A stretch of 64,000 bases of DNA, taken from positions 1 through 64,000 of the forward strand of contig JAGOSV010000004.1 of NCBI GenBank assembly GCA_018062105.1, read 5' to 3'. Every line of letters starts with the position of its first letter. Position 1 is the stretch's first letter. Below are positions 46,623-60,128 of this stretch, piece by piece. The position numbers and the translations under genes were made by a program. The notes below the pieces were generated by a model, which was not told the origin of the DNA, ran no database searches, and saw only the letters and a list, made by a program, of their open reading frames with translations. This stretch comes from Sterolibacterium sp. Lineage in GTDB: Bacteria; Pseudomonadota; Gammaproteobacteria; Burkholderiales; Rhodocyclaceae.

Positions 46623-47036
46623 TTACCCCAGGAGTCGCGTCACAAACGTCGTCTCGATCGGCAACTTGGCGGCAGCAAGGCGGAAAGCCTCGCGTGCCAA
46701 GGACTCATCGACGCCGTCCATTTCATAAAGAACCTTGCCCGGCTGAATCTCGGCAACCCAATACTCCGGGTTCCCCTTACCATTCCCCATTCGAACCTCG
46801 AGCGGCTTCTTGGAAATGGGCTTGTCCGGGAAAATACGGATCCAGATGCGACCACCGCGCTTGATGTGGCGGGTCATGGCACGACGAGCCGATTCGATCT
46901 GACGTGCTGTCAGGCGACCACGCCCGACTGCCTTGAGACCAAACTCACCGAAACTCACCTTGGCACCACGCGTGGCGACACCGGTATTCCGGCCCTTGTG
47001 CTGTTTACGGTATTTGGTGCGTGAGGGTTGCAGCAT
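46623..47036 (-). CDS. rplP: 50S ribosomal protein L16
   Basis: A 137-residue protein starting [20 protein letters not shown], with [20 protein letters not shown]. It helps place tRNA at the A site. Three bases after rpsC. Confidence 0.99.
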   Translation of the reverse strand: MLQPSRTKYRKQHKGRNTGVATRGAKVSFGEFGLKAVGRGRLTARQIESARRAMTRHIKRGGRIWIRIFPDKPISKKPLEVRMGNGKGNPEYWVAEIQPGKVLYEMDGVDESLAREAFRLAAAKLPIETTFVTRLLG

Positions 47037-47039
47037 GTT

Positions 47040-47879
47040 TTACTCCTTCGCTTCCTTGGCGGCGGGCTCGACCTCTGTCTTGCGCACGCGCTTGACAGGA
47101 GCCTTGGCCTGACCATCATCCTGTGGCTTGGTGGCGGCAGAGCGCGGCTCGCCAGCACGGTCTGCCGGGTTGCGCATCGGCGCACGACGTGCCGGTGGTT
47201 TACGTTGATCATCGGCGGAGGACTCCGGCGTCAGTGCTGCCGCGTCCTTCTTGCCAACCATTTCACCCTTGAACACCCAGACCTTGACTCCGATGATGCC
47301 GTAGGTGGTCTTGGCTTCCGAGGTACCGTAGTCAATATCAGCGCGCAGCGTATGCAGCGGCACACGGCCTTCACGATACCACTCGCAGCGGGCGATTTCC
47401 GCGCCATTCAAACGGCCGGAGCTCATGATCTTGATGCCTTGGGCGCCCAGACGCATGGCATTCTGCATCGCCCGCTTCATGGCTCGGCGGAACATGATGC
47501 GCTTTTCAAGCTGCTGGGCAATCGAATCAGCAATCAGCTGGGCATCGATTTCCGGCTTGCGGATTTCTTCGATGTTGACATGAACCTGGCCACCGAGAAT
47601 CTTTTGCAGATCAGCCTTCAGCAGCTCGATATCTTCACCCTTCTTGCCGATGACCACACCCGGACGAGCGCTGTACACCGTGATCCGGGCATTCTTTGCC
47701 GGACGATCGATGACGACGCGCCCCACCGAAGCATGTGCCAGTTTCTTCTTCAGATAATCGCGAACTTTCAGGTCTTCATTGAGCATGACCGGAAAATTCT
47801 TGCTGTCCGCAAACCAGCGTGATGACCAGTTACGCGTGACCGCGAGGCGAAAACCAGTCGGATGTATTTTCTGTCCCAT
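47040..47879 (-). CDS. rpsC: 30S ribosomal protein S3
   Basis: A 279-residue protein starting [20 protein letters not shown], with the KH domain around [20 protein letters not shown]. Compared with the 233-residue E. coli protein it has a C-terminal extension of about 55 residues, rich in Lys, Arg, Pro and Ala. Such tails are common in betaproteobacteria. S3 forms part of the mRNA entry channel. Confidence 0.99.
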   Translation of the reverse strand: MGQKIHPTGFRLAVTRNWSSRWFADSKNFPVMLNEDLKVRDYLKKKLAHASVGRVVIDRPAKNARITVYSARPGVVIGKKGEDIELLKADLQKILGGQVHVNIEEIRKPEIDAQLIADSIAQQLEKRIMFRRAMKRAMQNAMRLGAQGIKIMSSGRLNGAEIARCEWYREGRVPLHTLRADIDYGTSEAKTTYGIIGVKVWVFKGEMVGKKDAAALTPESSADDQRKPPARRAPMRNPADRAGEPRSAATKPQDDGQAKAPVKRVRKTEVEPAAKEAKE

Positions 47880-47888
47880 AGTTCTTCC

Positions 47889-48218
47889 TTAGTCTCCGAC
47901 CGTAACGTAGATATGGCTGGTCTGCTTGAGGATATGATTGCCCCGCCCTTTGGCACGAGCAGTGAACCGCCTCAATACAGCTGCCTTCTCGACATGGATG
48001 GTCTTGACTTTCAGTGCATCGATATCGGCGCCATCGTTATGCTCGGCATTGGCGATGGCCGACTCAAGCACTTTTTTGATGATCACAGCACCCTTTTTTG
48101 GGCTGAACGTCAGAATGTTGAGCGCCTGATCGACCGACTTGCCACGGATGAGGTCGGCAACCAGCCGCCCCTTCTGGGCCGAAAGACGAACACCGCGTAG
48201 GATCGCATTGGTTTCCAT
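47889..48218 (-). CDS. rplV: 50S ribosomal protein L22
   Basis: A 109-residue protein starting [20 protein letters not shown]. An ATG two codons earlier (48224) is possible, but AAGGGA is better spaced for the one at 48218, and this gives the family-standard MET start. The beta-hairpin loop ([20 protein letters not shown]) reaches into the exit tunnel and is a macrolide-resistance site. Nine bases after rpsS. Confidence 0.97.
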   Translation of the reverse strand: METNAILRGVRLSAQKGRLVADLIRGKSVDQALNILTFSPKKGAVIIKKVLESAIANAEHNDGADIDALKVKTIHVEKAAVLRRFTARAKGRGNHILKQTSHIYVTVGD

Positions 48219-48227
48219 TGTCATCCC

Positions 48228-48506
48228 TTACCTCTTGACAGCCTTCTTGCCGCCGGCGTGACCTTTGAAGGTACGCGTCAGGGCAAACTCACCCAGCTTG
48301 TGCCCCACCATGTTTTCCGAAACATAGACCGGAATATGCTGCTTGCCGTTATGCACCGCAATCGTCAGACCCACAAAATCCGGCAGAATGGTCGAACGAC
48401 GCGACCAGGTCTTGATCGGGCGCTTGTCGTTGGTCTCGCGTACCGTATCGACCTTTTTCAGCAGATGGGCATCGATGAACGGGCCCTTTTTAAGCGAACG
48501 TGTCAT
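48228..48506 (-). CDS. rpsS: 30S ribosomal protein S19
   Basis: A 92-residue protein starting [20 protein letters not shown] with the signature [20 protein letters not shown]. Head protein that pairs with S13. Three bases after rplB. Confidence 0.99.
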   Translation of the reverse strand: MTRSLKKGPFIDAHLLKKVDTVRETNDKRPIKTWSRRSTILPDFVGLTIAVHNGKQHIPVYVSENMVGHKLGEFALTRTFKGHAGGKKAVKR

Positions 48507-48509
48507 TTA

Positions 48510-49343
48510 TCACCTCTTGTTGCGCGGGCGGCGCTGAACGATCATGCTGCTCGTACGCTTGTTGCTGCGCGTACGATAGCCCTTGGTCTTGACCCCCCAC
48601 GGACTGACCGGATGCATCCCGGCAGCCGTGCGACCTTCACCACCACCATGCGGGTGATCCACCGGGTTCATGACCACACCACGTACCGTCGGACGGATAC
48701 CGCGCCAGCGCTGGGCACCAGCCTTACCGATGGAACGCAAGCTGTGCTCTTCATTGCCCACTTCACCGATGGTGGCACGGCATTCGATATGCACACGACG
48801 GATTTCACCAGAGCGCAGACGCAACTGAGCGTAAGACCCTTCACGCGCCATCAGCTGCACCGAAGTTCCGGCAGCACGGGCAATCTGAGCCCCTTTGCCC
48901 GGCGTCATCTCGATGCAGTGGATGGTGGAGCCCACCGGAATATTACGGATCGGCAGGGTGTTACCCGGCTTGATCGGTGCTTCCGAGCCACTGACCAGCT
49001 GCGTTCCCACCGCCACGCCACGCGGCGCGATGATGTAACGGCGCTCACCATCGGCGTAGCACAGCAGCGCCAGATTCGCCGAGCGGTTCGGATCATATTC
49101 CAGGCGCTCGACTGTTGCCGGCACGCCATCCTTGTCGCGACGAAAATCGACGACACGATAATGTTTCTTGTGGCCGCCACCCTGATGACGCACGGTGATA
49201 TGACCGTGGTTGTTACGACCAGCCTTGCTGTGCTTGGTCTCAAGCAGGGCTGCGTGCGGCCGCCCCTTGTGCAGGTCAGGATTGACCAGCTTGACCAGTG
49301 AGCGACGACCCGGCGAGGTCGGCTTGACTTTGACGAGTGCCAT
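48510..49343 (-). CDS. rplB: 50S ribosomal protein L2
   Basis: A 277-residue core protein with the C-terminal signature [20 protein letters not shown], whose His is required for peptidyl transfer activity. The N terminus is [20 protein letters not shown]. It begins directly at the rplW stop. Confidence 0.99.
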   Translation of the reverse strand: MALVKVKPTSPGRRSLVKLVNPDLHKGRPHAALLETKHSKAGRNNHGHITVRHQGGGHKKHYRVVDFRRDKDGVPATVERLEYDPNRSANLALLCYADGERRYIIAPRGVAVGTQLVSGSEAPIKPGNTLPIRNIPVGSTIHCIEMTPGKGAQIARAAGTSVQLMAREGSYAQLRLRSGEIRRVHIECRATIGEVGNEEHSLRSIGKAGAQRWRGIRPTVRGVVMNPVDHPHGGGEGRTAAGMHPVSPWGVKTKGYRTRSNKRTSSMIVQRRPRNKR

Positions 49344-49655
49344 TTATGCAGCCCCCCCTTCGGCAAAATTAATTTCCTGGCCGGGCTTGAGGCAGACAAA
49401 AGCCTTCTTGGCATCGCTACGACGCCCCATGCTGCGACCAAAGCGCTTGACCTTGCCCTTCAGGTTGGAAATCTGCACCGAATCAACCTGCACCTTGAAC
49501 AACAGCTCAACGGCAGCCTTGACTTCGGGCTTGGTGGCATCCGAGGTGACAAAGAACACTACCTGCTCGTTCTTGTCGGCAATGAAGGTCGCCTTCTCGG
49601 AGATTTGCGGCGCCAACAGCACCTGCAACAAACGTTCTTGATTGAAGTTGCTCAT
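49344..49655 (-). CDS. rplW: 50S ribosomal protein L23
   Basis: A 103-residue protein starting [20 protein letters not shown] with [20 protein letters not shown]. It is the docking site for trigger factor and SRP at the tunnel exit. The start overlaps the rplD stop by four bases. Confidence 0.99.
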   Translation of the reverse strand: MSNFNQERLLQVLLAPQISEKATFIADKNEQVVFFVTSDATKPEVKAAVELLFKVQVDSVQISNLKGKVKRFGRSMGRRSDAKKAFVCLKPGQEINFAEGGAA

Positions 49656-50272
49656 CCCAGCATCTCCTCCATCTTGGCCACGGCACTCTTGGTCAGCAGC
49701 ACCTTGGGGAAACGGATCAGCGACAGCGGATCGGTTTCGGCGACCTCAAGCACCAGCACGCGCGGCAGATTGCGCGAAGCCAGATACAGGTTTTCATCGA
49801 GCGCGTCAGTGACGACCAGCACAGAATCCAGCCCCATGCCCTTGAGCTTCCGGGCAAACTGGCGAGTCTTCGGCGTATCGATACGCAGATCGTCAACGAC
49901 GATCAGGCGATCTTCACGAGCCAGCTGCGACAGTATCGCTGCCATGCCGGCGCGATACATCTTGCGATTGACCTTCTGGCTGAAGTTTTCTTCCGGCGAG
50001 TTCGGGAAAATACGACCACCGCCACGCCACAACGGGCTGGACGTCATACCGGCGCGGGCACGGCCCGTCCCCTTCTGACGGAAAGGCTTCTTGGTGCTGT
50101 GCTTGACCTGCTCGCGATCTTTCTGCGCACGATTGCCGGAACGGGCATTCGCCTGATAGGCCACGACGACCTGATGCACCAGCGCTTCATTGTAGTCACG
50201 AGCAAACAGCGAATCACTGGCATTCAGTGTTGCCGCAGGCTGCCCCTGATCATTGATGAGTTTGAGTTCCAT
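49652..50272 (-). CDS. rplD: 50S ribosomal protein L4
   Basis: A 206-residue protein starting [20 protein letters not shown]. The ATG overlaps the rplC stop as TGATG; a GTG one codon earlier is unnecessary. The extended loop ([20 protein letters not shown]) lines the exit tunnel. In E. coli L4 represses its own S10 operon. Confidence 0.98.
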   Translation of the reverse strand: MELKLINDQGQPAATLNASDSLFARDYNEALVHQVVVAYQANARSGNRAQKDREQVKHSTKKPFRQKGTGRARAGMTSSPLWRGGGRIFPNSPEENFSQKVNRKMYRAGMAAILSQLAREDRLIVVDDLRIDTPKTRQFARKLKGMGLDSVLVVTDALDENLYLASRNLPRVLVLEVAETDPLSLIRFPKVLLTKSAVAKMEEMLG

Positions 50273-50913
50273 CACGCCCCCTTCACTGCCGGACGCACGA
50301 TCACGTCGCCACCTTTGGCACCGGGAACCGCACCCCGTACCAACAGCAACTGACGTGCCTCATCGACACGCACGACTTCCAGATTCTGTTGGGTACGCTT
50401 GGCAGCACCATAGTGACCCGCCATCCGCTTGCCCGGAAACACCCGTCCCGGATCCTGCGCCATACCGATGGAGCCCGGCGAGTTATGCGAAACGGAGTTG
50501 CCGTGCGAAGCGCGGTTGGACGAAAAATTATGGCGTTTGATCGCACCGGTAAAACCCTTGCCGATCGAAGTACCGCTCACATCGACCTTCTGGCCGACGG
50601 AAAAAATCGTCGCATTGATGACATCCCCCGGCTTGAAGCCGGACAATGCCTGCGGCTCAACCGCGAACTCCCGCAACACGCTACCCGCCTCGACACCCGC
50701 CTTGGCAAGATGCCCCGCTGCCGCCTTATTGACGCGACTGGCACGACGCGCACCGAAGGCAACCTGAACCGCTGCATAACCGTCGAATTCAGGAGTCTTG
50801 ATCTGGGTCACACGGTTATTCGACACGTCGAGCACCGTTACCGGGATGGTTGCCCCATCATCGGTAAAGATACGCGTCATGCCGACCTTGCGACCTACCA
50901 GGCCTAAAGTCAT
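50272..50913 (-). CDS. rplC: 50S ribosomal protein L3
   Basis: A 213-residue protein starting [20 protein letters not shown] with the signature [20 protein letters not shown]. Its ribosome site sits in a small CCTC-TTGA-GAGG hairpin (50923-50934). The 99-bp gap to rpsJ contains a second hairpin. Confidence 0.99.
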   Translation of the reverse strand: MTLGLVGRKVGMTRIFTDDGATIPVTVLDVSNNRVTQIKTPEFDGYAAVQVAFGARRASRVNKAAAGHLAKAGVEAGSVLREFAVEPQALSGFKPGDVINATIFSVGQKVDVSGTSIGKGFTGAIKRHNFSSNRASHGNSVSHNSPGSIGMAQDPGRVFPGKRMAGHYGAAKRTQQNLEVVRVDEARQLLLVRGAVPGAKGGDVIVRPAVKGA

Positions 50914-50976
50914 TTGTTGTTCCCTCTTGAGAGGCGCCGACTACAATTGGCCGGCGATGGACCAATGACAGATACA

Positions 50977-50999
50977 TCGCAAAAAAACCGCGATGCACT
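50977..50999 (-). promoter_or_regulatory. Hairpin in the rpsJ-rplC intergenic region
   Basis: CATCGC and GCGATG, separated by an A-rich loop of about nine bases, form a stem between rpsJ and rplC; on the transcribed strand the loop is a run of seven T after GG. Together with the hairpin that masks the rplC ribosome site it could tune expression of the distal S10 genes. A function is inferred from position only. Confidence 0.35.
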
Positions 51000-51012
51000 G
51001 CCGCTTTTTTAT

Positions 51013-51324
51013 TTACTGCAACTTGATTTCCACATCCACACCCGCCGGAAGATCCAGCTTCATCAGGGCATCAACTGTCTTGTCCGTCGGATCGACGATA
51101 TCCATGAGGCGCAGGTGGGTACGGATTTCGAACTGATCGCGCGAGGTCTTGTTGACATGCGGCGAACGCAGCACGTTGTAACGCTCGATACGTGTCGGCA
51201 AAGGAACCGGGCCATGAACCACTGCACCCGTACGCTTGGCCGTATCGACAATCTCGAGCGCGGACTGATCGATCAGGCGATAGTCAAACGCCTTGAGGCG
51301 AATGCGGATTTTTTGATTCTGCAT
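51013..51324 (-). CDS. rpsJ: 30S ribosomal protein S10 / transcription factor NusE
   Basis: A 103-residue protein starting [20 protein letters not shown] with [20 protein letters not shown]. It works in the ribosome and, as NusE, in antitermination with NusB and NusG. Lies 106 bp after tuf. Confidence 0.99.
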   Translation of the reverse strand: MQNQKIRIRLKAFDYRLIDQSALEIVDTAKRTGAVVHGPVPLPTRIERYNVLRSPHVNKTSRDQFEIRTHLRLMDIVDPTDKTVDALMKLDLPAGVDVEIKLQ

Positions 51325-51384
51325 GTCAATTACCCAATAAAACTTAAAGAACGACGCCCAGAAATCCCAGGGGCGAAGACGCGA

Positions 51385-51407
51385 AAGGGCGAAATTCTAT
51401 CGCCCTT
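51385..51407 (-). terminator. Hairpin between tuf and rpsJ (attenuator or partial terminator)
   Basis: AAGGGCGA (51385-51392) and TCGCCCTT (51400-51407) give a perfect 8-bp stem with a 7-nt loop, 24 bp after the tuf stop. On the minus strand only TTTCGCG follows, so termination would be incomplete. It may separate the very high tuf expression from the S10 operon. Confidence 0.5.
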
Positions 51408-51430
51408 CCAGCAGCCTTGCAAGCAATTTC

Positions 51431-52621
<1,191 letters not shown>

Positions 52622-52668
52622 GATGGTTGTTCTCCAGCGTATTTTGAAATCAGAAAATTGGGATCAGC

Positions 52669-54762
52669 TTATTTCTTGCTGATGATAGCTTCGGCGACGT
52701 TCTTCGGTGCTTCGGCGTAATGCTTGAATTCCATGCTGTAGGTGGCGCGCCCTTGAGACAGCGAGCGCAGCGTGGTGGCATAGCCAAACATCTCGGCCAG
52801 CGGCACCTCGGCCTTGATGAGCTTGATGCCGCCCACCTGGTCTTCCATCCCCTGCACCATGCCGCGACGGCTGGACAGATCGCCCATGACGTTGCCCATG
52901 TAATCTTCCGGCGTCTCGACTTCAACGGCCATCATCGGCTCCAGCAGCACGGGGCTAGCCTTGCGCATGGCATCCTTGAAGGCCATCGAGGCCGCCATTT
53001 TGAAGGCGTTTTCGTTCGAATCCACGTCGTGGTAGGAACCATCAAACAGGGTGACCTTGACATCGACCACCGGGAAGCCGGCGAGCACCCCGTGCGGCAG
53101 CGTTTCCTGCAAGCCCTTATCGACCGCCGGAATGAATTCACGCGGCACCACCCCACCCTTGATGGCATCGACGAACTCGTAGCCCTTACCCTGCTCGTTC
53201 GGCTCGAGTTTGATCCAGACATGACCAAACTGGCCACGACCACCCGACTGCTTGACGAACTTGCCCTCCTGCTCAACAGCCTTGCGGATGGCCTCGCGGT
53301 AAGCCACCTGCGGCGCACCGACATTGGCCTCGACGTTGAACTCACGCTTCATGCGATCCACGATGATTTCGAGGTGCAACTCACCCATGCCCGAGATGAT
53401 GGTCTGACCGGACTCTTCATCGGTACGCACCCGGAAGGACGGATCTTCCTGAGCCAGACGCCCCAGAGCAATACCCATCTTTTCCTGATCCGCCTTGGTC
53501 TTGGGTTCGACGGCCACATGAATCACCGGATCCGGGAACTCCATGCGCTCGAGGATGATGGGCTTCTCGATGTCACACAAGGTCTCCCCCGTCGTCACAT
53601 CCTTCAGACCGATACAGGCCGCGATATCGCCCGCCAGAATCTCTTCAATTTCCTCTCGTTCATTGGCATGCATCTGTACGATACGGCCAATACGTTCCTT
53701 CTTACCCTTGACGGAGTTACAAATGGTATCGCCCTTCTTCAGGACACCAGAGTAAACACGAACGAAGGTCAGCTGTCCGACAAACGGGTCGGTCATCAAC
53801 TTGAATGCCAGCGCGGAGAAGTTCTCCTTGTCGTCCGCCTTGCGCGTTGCAGGCTCGCCCGACTCGGTTTCCCCGCCAACATCCGGAATATCCACCGGCG
53901 ACGGCAGCAGTTGCACGACCGCATCCAGCATGCGCTGCACACCCTTGTTCTTGAAAGCCGAACCGCACAGCATCGGCTGGATTTCGGTGGCAATCGTGCG
54001 CGTACGCAAACCGGCAACAATATCTTCCTCGCTCAAGTCCCCTTCTTCGAGATACTTGTTCATCAACTCTTCGGAAGCCTCGGCCGCTGCTTCGACCATG
54101 TTCTCGCGCCACTTCTTGGCATCTGCCTGCAGATTTTCGGGGATATCCGCGTAAGTAAATTTCATCCCCTGCGATGCCTCATCCCAGATGATGGACTTCA
54201 TCTTGATCAGATCGACCACCCCTTGGAAAGTGTCTTCAGCACCAATCGGAATCACGATGGGCACCGGATTGGCCGACAGGCGCGTGCGCATCTGTTCGAC
54301 CACCTTGAAGAAGTTGGCTCCAGTACGATCCATCTTGTTCACAAAGGCCAGACGCGGCACCTTGTACTTGGTCGCCTGACGCCAGACAGTTTCCGACTGT
54401 GGCTGCACCCCACCAACAGCGCAATACACCATACAGGCACCATCCAACACCCGCATCGAGCGCTCAACCTCGATGGTGAAATCGACGTGCCCCGGAGTAT
54501 CGATGATATTAAAACGATGCTCGGGGAAAGACATATCCATCCCCTTCCAGAAGCAGGTCGTTGCCGCAGAAGTAATCGTGATCCCACGCTCCTGCTCCTG
54601 CTCCATCCAGTCCATGGTCGCAGCACCATCATGAACCTCACCAATCTTGTGGTTCACACCGGTGTAAAAAAGAATACGCTCGGTTGTGGTGGTCTTGCCG
54701 GCGTCGATGTGTGCGCTGATGCCGATATTGCGATAGCGCTCAATGGGGGTCTTGCGGGCCAC
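52669..54762 (-). CDS. fusA: Elongation factor G
   Basis: A 697-residue translocation GTPase. G1 is AHIDAGKT (17-24), G3 DTPGH and G4 NKMD; domains II-V follow, including the [20 protein letters not shown] segment of domain IV-V. Standard length. It lies between rpsG and tuf in the str operon. Confidence 0.99.
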   Translation of the reverse strand: MARKTPIERYRNIGISAHIDAGKTTTTERILFYTGVNHKIGEVHDGAATMDWMEQEQERGITITSAATTCFWKGMDMSFPEHRFNIIDTPGHVDFTIEVERSMRVLDGACMVYCAVGGVQPQSETVWRQATKYKVPRLAFVNKMDRTGANFFKVVEQMRTRLSANPVPIVIPIGAEDTFQGVVDLIKMKSIIWDEASQGMKFTYADIPENLQADAKKWRENMVEAAAEASEELMNKYLEEGDLSEEDIVAGLRTRTIATEIQPMLCGSAFKNKGVQRMLDAVVQLLPSPVDIPDVGGETESGEPATRKADDKENFSALAFKLMTDPFVGQLTFVRVYSGVLKKGDTICNSVKGKKERIGRIVQMHANEREEIEEILAGDIAACIGLKDVTTGETLCDIEKPIILERMEFPDPVIHVAVEPKTKADQEKMGIALGRLAQEDPSFRVRTDEESGQTIISGMGELHLEIIVDRMKREFNVEANVGAPQVAYREAIRKAVEQEGKFVKQSGGRGQFGHVWIKLEPNEQGKGYEFVDAIKGGVVPREFIPAVDKGLQETLPHGVLAGFPVVDVKVTLFDGSYHDVDSNENAFKMAASMAFKDAMRKASPVLLEPMMAVEVETPEDYMGNVMGDLSSRRGMVQGMEDQVGGIKLIKAEVPLAEMFGYATTLRSLSQGRATYSMEFKHYAEAPKNVAEAIISKK

Positions 54763-54791
54763 TTGTTTATCCTGTCTTTAATTACGCCAAA

Positions 54792-54828
54792 CCGCCTGGA
54801 CATCCGCGATAACCGGATGCCGAGGCGG
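54792..54828 (-). promoter_or_regulatory. Inverted repeat between rpsG and fusA
   Basis: CCGCCT (54792-54797) pairs with AGGCGG (54823-54828), and inside them CATCCG with CGGATG, giving a long stem with small internal mismatches. A second CCTGC-AAA-GCAGG hairpin follows at about 54852-54866. These sit in the 114-bp rpsG-fusA gap and may be processing or translational control sites; no function is proven. Confidence 0.4.
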
Positions 54829-54876
54829 CGACGATCATTCCGAAAACGACACCTGCAAAGCAGGCACCGCGCTTGA

Positions 54877-55347
54877 TTAGAAACGGAAATGCGAGAAAGC
54901 CTTGTTGGCCTCTGCCATACGGTGCACTTCGTCGCGCTTTTTCATCGCCGCACCACGGCCTTCCGCCGCCTCGAGCAGCTCATTGGCCAGCCGCTGACCC
55001 ATCGACTTCTCGCTGCGCTTGCGTGCCGCTTCGCGCAACCAGCGCATCGACAACGCCATCCGGCGCGACGGACGCACTTCCACCGGCACCTGATAATTGG
55101 CACCACCGACACGACGGCTCTTGACTTCAACCACCGGCTTGACGTTATTGATAGCCTGCATGAACACTTCCAGCGGATCCTTGCCGCTCTTGCCGGAAAT
55201 ATTGTCGAAAGCACCATAAATGATGCGCTCGGCAACCGACTTCTTGCCAGCAGTCATCAGCACATTGACAAACTTGGAAACGTCAACGCTGCCAAATTTC
55301 GGATCTGGCAGGATATCGCGTTTCGGGACTTCTCTACGACGGGGCAT
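54877..55347 (-). CDS. rpsG: 30S ribosomal protein S7
   Basis: A 156-residue primary head-assembly protein starting [20 protein letters not shown], with the beta-hairpin region [20 protein letters not shown]. In E. coli S7 represses the str operon. It lies 33 bp after rpsL. Confidence 0.99.
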   Translation of the reverse strand: MPRRREVPKRDILPDPKFGSVDVSKFVNVLMTAGKKSVAERIIYGAFDNISGKSGKDPLEVFMQAINNVKPVVEVKSRRVGGANYQVPVEVRPSRRMALSMRWLREAARKRSEKSMGQRLANELLEAAEGRGAAMKKRDEVHRMAEANKAFSHFRF

Positions 55348-55380
55348 TTGTTCTTCCTCTCAAAATTCAGCGGCAACCGA

Positions 55381-55758
55381 TCAGGCAGCCTTCGGGCGCT
55401 TGCTGCCGTACTTGGAACGGCTCTGCTTGCGGTCCTTGACACCCTGGGTATCCAAGCTGCCACGCACGATGTGGTAGCGCACACCCGGCAAATCCTTGAC
55501 ACGACCACCACGGATCAGAACGACCGAGTGCTCCTGCAGGTTATGACCCTCACCGCCGATATACGAGATCACCTCGAAACCGTTGGTCAGACGCACCTTG
55601 GCAACCTTACGCAAGGCCGAATTCGGCTTCTTAGGGGTTGTCGTGTAGACGCGGGTACAGACGCCGCGCTTGGCCGGGCAGTTATCCAAGGCCGGAACCT
55701 TGCTTTTCGTGACAGGTGCCTGACGGCCCTTGCGTACAAGCTGATTGATGGTTGGCAT
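55381..55758 (-). CDS. rpsL: 30S ribosomal protein S12
   Basis: A 125-residue decoding-centre protein starting [20 protein letters not shown]. The streptomycin-relevant lysines in [13 protein letters not shown] and GGRVKDLPG are the wild-type residues. The ATG at 55758 gives the family start; the open extension to 55785 is not used. It lies 81 bp after rpoC. Confidence 0.99.
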   Translation of the reverse strand: MPTINQLVRKGRQAPVTKSKVPALDNCPAKRGVCTRVYTTTPKKPNSALRKVAKVRLTNGFEVISYIGGEGHNLQEHSVVLIRGGRVKDLPGVRYHIVRGSLDTQGVKDRKQSRSKYGSKRPKAA

Positions 55759-55839
55759 AGACTTATTATTCCTGAGGCATTTCACGCCCCTCTTGCGAGA
55801 GGCAAAGATTGCGGATTATATGAAGGGTTGTTTCCTGCG

Positions 55840-58800
55840 TCAACTTGTGGCAGCATTTTCTTCGACTTCACCGGCTTCTTCTACCACTGGCGGTGCCAGG
55901 TCGACGCCCAGTGCCTGCATGCGACGGGTGCGGTGATACGCCAAACCCGTGCCGGCCGGGATCAGGCGACCAACGATGACGTTTTCCTTCAGGCCACGCA
56001 GCTCGTCGCGCTTGCCCATGATGGCGGCTTCGGTCAGAACGCGCGTGGTTTCCTGGAAGGATGCTGCCGAAATGAAGGAGTCTGTCGACAACGAAGCCTT
56101 GGTAATCCCCAACAGCAGGTACTCATACTGCGCACCGCGCTTACCATCAGCGATCAGCTTGTCGTTGGCCTCGAGAACCTCGGCACGCTCGACCTGCTCC
56201 TCGCGGATGAAATGGGAATCACCCGGCTCGGTAATAACCACACGGCGCAGCATCTGACGCACAATGACTTCGATGTGTTTGTCATTGATCTTGACGCCTT
56301 GCAGACGATACACGTCCTGCACTTCGTCGATGATGTAACGCGCCAGTTCCTCGACCCCCTTCAGACGCAGGATGTCATGCGGCTCTGCCGGGCCATCGAC
56401 GATGAACTCACCCTTATTCACGACCTGGCCATCATGTGCCATGACGTGCTTCTCCTTGGGGATGAGGTACTCATGTGCCGCGCCATCCGGCTCGGTGATG
56501 ACCAGGCGCTGCTTGCCCTTGGTATCCTTGCCGAATGATACCGTGCCTGTCACTTCTGCCAGCATGCCGGCATCCTTCGGAGAACGCGCTTCGAAGAGCT
56601 CGGCCACCCGCGGCAGACCACCGGTAATATCGCGCGTCTTCGAGGACTCCTGCGGAATGCGTGCCAGCACGTCACCGACGCTGACTACCTGGCCATCCTT
56701 GACGGTAATCAGTGAGCCCACCTGGAGGGTGATGGCCACCGAGTGCTCGGTGCCGTGTATCTTGACTTCCTGCCCCTGTTCGTCGATCAACTTGACCTGC
56801 GGACGCACGCCCTTGGCCTGAGATTTGCCGCTACTACGCTTGCCGTCGATGACCACCAGCGTAGACAACCCGGTCACATCATCGATCTGCTTGGCAACCG
56901 TCGCGCCCTCGATCACGTTTTCGAACTTGACCGTACCGGCATACTCGGTCACGATCGGCCGGGTATGGGGATCCCAGGTTGCCAGCACTGCCCCGGCCTT
57001 GACGTGCTTGCCATCATCCCCATGCAGGGTGGCACCATAAGGCACTTTGTGACGCTCGCGCTCACGGCCGTTATCATCGGCAATGATGATCTCGCCGGAA
57101 CGGGAAATGATGATCTTCTCGTCCTTGGGGTTCGTGACATAGCGGATAGACGAAAGATAACGAACGGAGCCCGTGCTCTTTGCTTCGATCTGACTCTGTG
57201 CCGCAGCACGTGATGCCGCACCGCCAACGTGGAAAGTCCGCATGGTGAGCTGCGTACCCGGCTCACCAATCGACTGTGCGGCAATGACGCCAACAGCCTC
57301 ACCGATATTGACCAGTGAGCCCCGCCCCAGATCGCGACCATAGCACTTGGCACACAGGCCATAACGCGTCTCGCAATTCAGCGGCGTGCGCACCCGGACT
57401 TCATCGACACCAAGATCGTCGATCAGATCGACAGCATCTTCATCCAGCATGGTGCCGGCCATGATGACGGGATCCTGGGTATCCGGACTCAAGACATCAC
57501 TGACCAGCACACGCCCGAGAATGCGCTCACGCAACGGCTCGACCACTTCACCGCCCTCGACCAGCGCCTTCATGTTGAAGCCCAGATCAGTACCGCAATC
57601 GTCTTCGATAACCACCAGATCCTGCGTCACATCCACCAGACGACGAGTCAGATAACCCGAGTTTGCAGTTTTCAGTGCGGTATCAGCCAGACCCTTACGT
57701 GCGCCGTGCGTCGAGATGAAGTACTGCAAAACGTTGAGGCCTTCACGGAAGTTCGAGGTAATCGGTGTCTCGATGATGGAACCATCCGGCTTGGCCATCA
57801 GTCCGCGCATGCCGGCCAGTTGCTTGATCTGTGCCGCAGAGCCCCGCGCCCCGGAATCAGCCATCATGTAGATGGCATTAAAGGATTCCTGATTCACCAT
57901 CTTGCCATCGCGATCCTTGACCTGCTGCACGGCCAGTTGATCCATCATGGCCTTGGCCACCTGATCCCCGGCACGACCCCAGATATCGACGACCTTGTTG
58001 TAGCGCTCGCCCACCGTCACCAAACCCGAGGTGTACTGCTTTTCAATTTCCTTCACTTCGCACTCGGCCGCATCCATGATGACCTGCTTCTGGGTCGGCA
58101 CCAGCATGTCATCGACACAGATCGAAATGCCGGAGCGCGTCGCATGACCAAAACCAGCCTGCAACAGCTTGTCGGCAAAGATCACCGTCTCGCGCAAGCC
58201 GCAACGACGGAAGCAGACATTGATGAGTTTGGAGATTTCTTTTTTCTTGAGCGCCTTGTTGAGCACGGCAAACGGCAGGCCGGCCGGCAGGATTTCCGAC
58301 AGAATGGCGCGACCGGCTGTCGTATCGTAACGGGTGACTTTTTCAGTCCGCTGCCCCTGTTCATCAATCTCGGTTTCGCGGATGCGTGCCTTGATGCGGG
58401 CATGCAAGTCGATCTGACCGGATTCGTAAGCACGCTTGACCTCGGAGACATCGATGAAATACATGCCTTCACCGCGGCCATTGATCTTCTCGCGTGTCGC
58501 GTAATACAGCCCCAGCACCACGTCCTGCGACGGAACGATAATCGGATCGCCATTGGCCGGAGACAGGATGTTGTTGGAAGCCAGCATCAGGGTGCGAGCT
58601 TCCATCTGAGCCTCGAGCGACAAAGGCACATGCACGGCCATCTGGTCACCGTCAAAGTCGGCGTTGAAGGCCGCACACACCAGCGGATGCAGCTGGATGG
58701 CCTTGCCTTCGATGAGCAGCGGCTCGAAGGCCTGGATGCCAAGACGGTGCAGAGTCGGCGCACGGTTGAGCATCACCGGATGTTCGCGGATGACTTCTGC

Positions 58801-60036
58801 GAGGATATCCCAAACCACCGGGGTTTCGGCTTCGACTTCCTTCTTGGCCGCCTTGATGGTACTGGCAATGCCCATTTTTTCGAGTCGCTCGAAGATGAAG
58901 GGCTTGAACAGTTCCAGCGCCATCTTCTTCGGCAGACCGCACTGATGCAGCTTGAGCTGCGGGCCGACGACGATGACCGAACGACCCGAGTAATCGACAC
59001 GCTTGCCGAGCAGATTCTGACGGAAGCGGCCACCCTTGCCCTTGATCATGTCGGCCAGCGACTTCAGCGCACGCTTGTTGGCACCGGTCATGGCTTTGCC
59101 ACGACGGCCGTTGTCGAGCAGCGAATCGACAGCTTCCTGCAACATGCGCTTTTCATTGCGCACGATGATGTCCGGCGCCTTGAGCTCGAGCAGGCGCTTC
59201 AGGCGGTTATTCCGGTTGATGACCCGGCGATACAGATCGTTCAAATCCGACGTGGCAAACCGCCCGCCATCGAGCGGCACCAACGGACGCAAATCGGGCG
59301 GCAGCACCGGCAGCACTTCCAGCACCATCCACTCCGGCTTGATTCCCGACTGACGGAACCCTTCGAGCAGCTTGAGGCGCTTGGACAGTTTCTTGATCTT
59401 GGCTTCGGAAGACGTGACTTCCAGCTCCTGGCGCATGGTCTCGATCTCACGCGCCGTATCGAGCGTGCGCAGCAATTCGCGCACCCCTTCGGCACCCATC
59501 GTGGCCGTGAAGTCGTCGCCATATTCTTCAACCTTGGCGAGGTAATCGTCCTCGGTCAACAACTGGCCACGATTGAGCGGCGTCATACCGGGGTCGACCA
59601 CGACGAAAGCCTCAAAATACAGCACCCGCTCGATGTCGCGCAGCGTCATGTCCAGCACCATGCCCAGACGCGATGGCAACGACTTGAGGAACCAGATGTG
59701 CGCCACCGGCGAAGCCAGTTCGATGTGCCCCATGCGTTCACGACGCACCTTCGACTGCGTCACCTCGACATTACATTTTTCGCAGATCACCCCACGATGC
59801 TTGAGCCGTTTGTACTTGCCGCACAGACATTCGTAATCCTTGACCGGGCCAAAAATCTTGGCACAGAACAAGCCATCACGCTCCGGCTTAAAGGTGCGGT
59901 AATTGATGGTTTCCGGCTTCTTGACTTCGCCATAGGACCACGACCGCACCTTGTCCGGCGAAGCCAGACCAATGGTGATGGCGTCAAATTCTTCTTCCTG
60001 CGTAACCTGCTTGAACAGATCAAGTAGTGCTTTCAT
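55840..60036 (-). CDS. rpoC: DNA-directed RNA polymerase subunit beta prime
   Basis: A 1398-residue subunit starting [20 protein letters not shown]. The N-terminal zinc ribbon has C70, C72, C85 and C88; the catalytic magnesium motif is [12 protein letters not shown], and the second zinc site lies in the [17 protein letters not shown] region. The open frame extends upstream to 60090, but the ATG at 60036 is the family start. It follows rpoB by 92 bp. Confidence 0.99.
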   Translation of the reverse strand: MKALLDLFKQVTQEEEFDAITIGLASPDKVRSWSYGEVKKPETINYRTFKPERDGLFCAKIFGPVKDYECLCGKYKRLKHRGVICEKCNVEVTQSKVRRERMGHIELASPVAHIWFLKSLPSRLGMVLDMTLRDIERVLYFEAFVVVDPGMTPLNRGQLLTEDDYLAKVEEYGDDFTATMGAEGVRELLRTLDTAREIETMRQELEVTSSEAKIKKLSKRLKLLEGFRQSGIKPEWMVLEVLPVLPPDLRPLVPLDGGRFATSDLNDLYRRVINRNNRLKRLLELKAPDIIVRNEKRMLQEAVDSLLDNGRRGKAMTGANKRALKSLADMIKGKGGRFRQNLLGKRVDYSGRSVIVVGPQLKLHQCGLPKKMALELFKPFIFERLEKMGIASTIKAAKKEVEAETPVVWDILAEVIREHPVMLNRAPTLHRLGIQAFEPLLIEGKAIQLHPLVCAAFNADFDGDQMAVHVPLSLEAQMEARTLMLASNNILSPANGDPIIVPSQDVVLGLYYATREKINGRGEGMYFIDVSEVKRAYESGQIDLHARIKARIRETEIDEQGQRTEKVTRYDTTAGRAILSEILPAGLPFAVLNKALKKKEISKLINVCFRRCGLRETVIFADKLLQAGFGHATRSGISICVDDMLVPTQKQVIMDAAECEVKEIEKQYTSGLVTVGERYNKVVDIWGRAGDQVAKAMMDQLAVQQVKDRDGKMVNQESFNAIYMMADSGARGSAAQIKQLAGMRGLMAKPDGSIIETPITSNFREGLNVLQYFISTHGARKGLADTALKTANSGYLTRRLVDVTQDLVVIEDDCGTDLGFNMKALVEGGEVVEPLRERILGRVLVSDVLSPDTQDPVIMAGTMLDEDAVDLIDDLGVDEVRVRTPLNCETRYGLCAKCYGRDLGRGSLVNIGEAVGVIAAQSIGEPGTQLTMRTFHVGGAASRAAAQSQIEAKSTGSVRYLSSIRYVTNPKDEKIIISRSGEIIIADDNGRERERHKVPYGATLHGDDGKHVKAGAVLATWDPHTRPIVTEYAGTVKFENVIEGATVAKQIDDVTGLSTLVVIDGKRSSGKSQAKGVRPQVKLIDEQGQEVKIHGTEHSVAITLQVGSLITVKDGQVVSVGDVLARIPQESSKTRDITGGLPRVAELFEARSPKDAGMLAEVTGTVSFGKDTKGKQRLVITEPDGAAHEYLIPKEKHVMAHDGQVVNKGEFIVDGPAEPHDILRLKGVEELARYIIDEVQDVYRLQGVKINDKHIEVIVRQMLRRVVITEPGDSHFIREEQVERAEVLEANDKLIADGKRGAQYEYLLLGITKASLSTDSFISAASFQETTRVLTEAAIMGKRDELRGLKENVIVGRLIPAGTGLAYHRTRRMQALGVDLAPPVVEEAGEVEENAATS

Positions 60037-60128
60037 CGTTTTCTCCAGCGAGGAGTGGGGGATCAGAGGCAAGACGTCGGATAGTGGCAAAGCATCACAC
60101 CTGCCCCGGCGTCTTGTCTCTCACTCAA

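Noticed and set aside
52720..54876. Open frame of 718 codons opposite fusA
   Set aside because: Fully antisense to EF-G, no start signal and no domain pattern.
57706..60027. Open frame of 773 codons opposite rpoC
   Set aside because: It lies wholly antisense to the highly conserved rpoC and has His/Arg/Gln-rich composition typical of reverse-strand artefacts.
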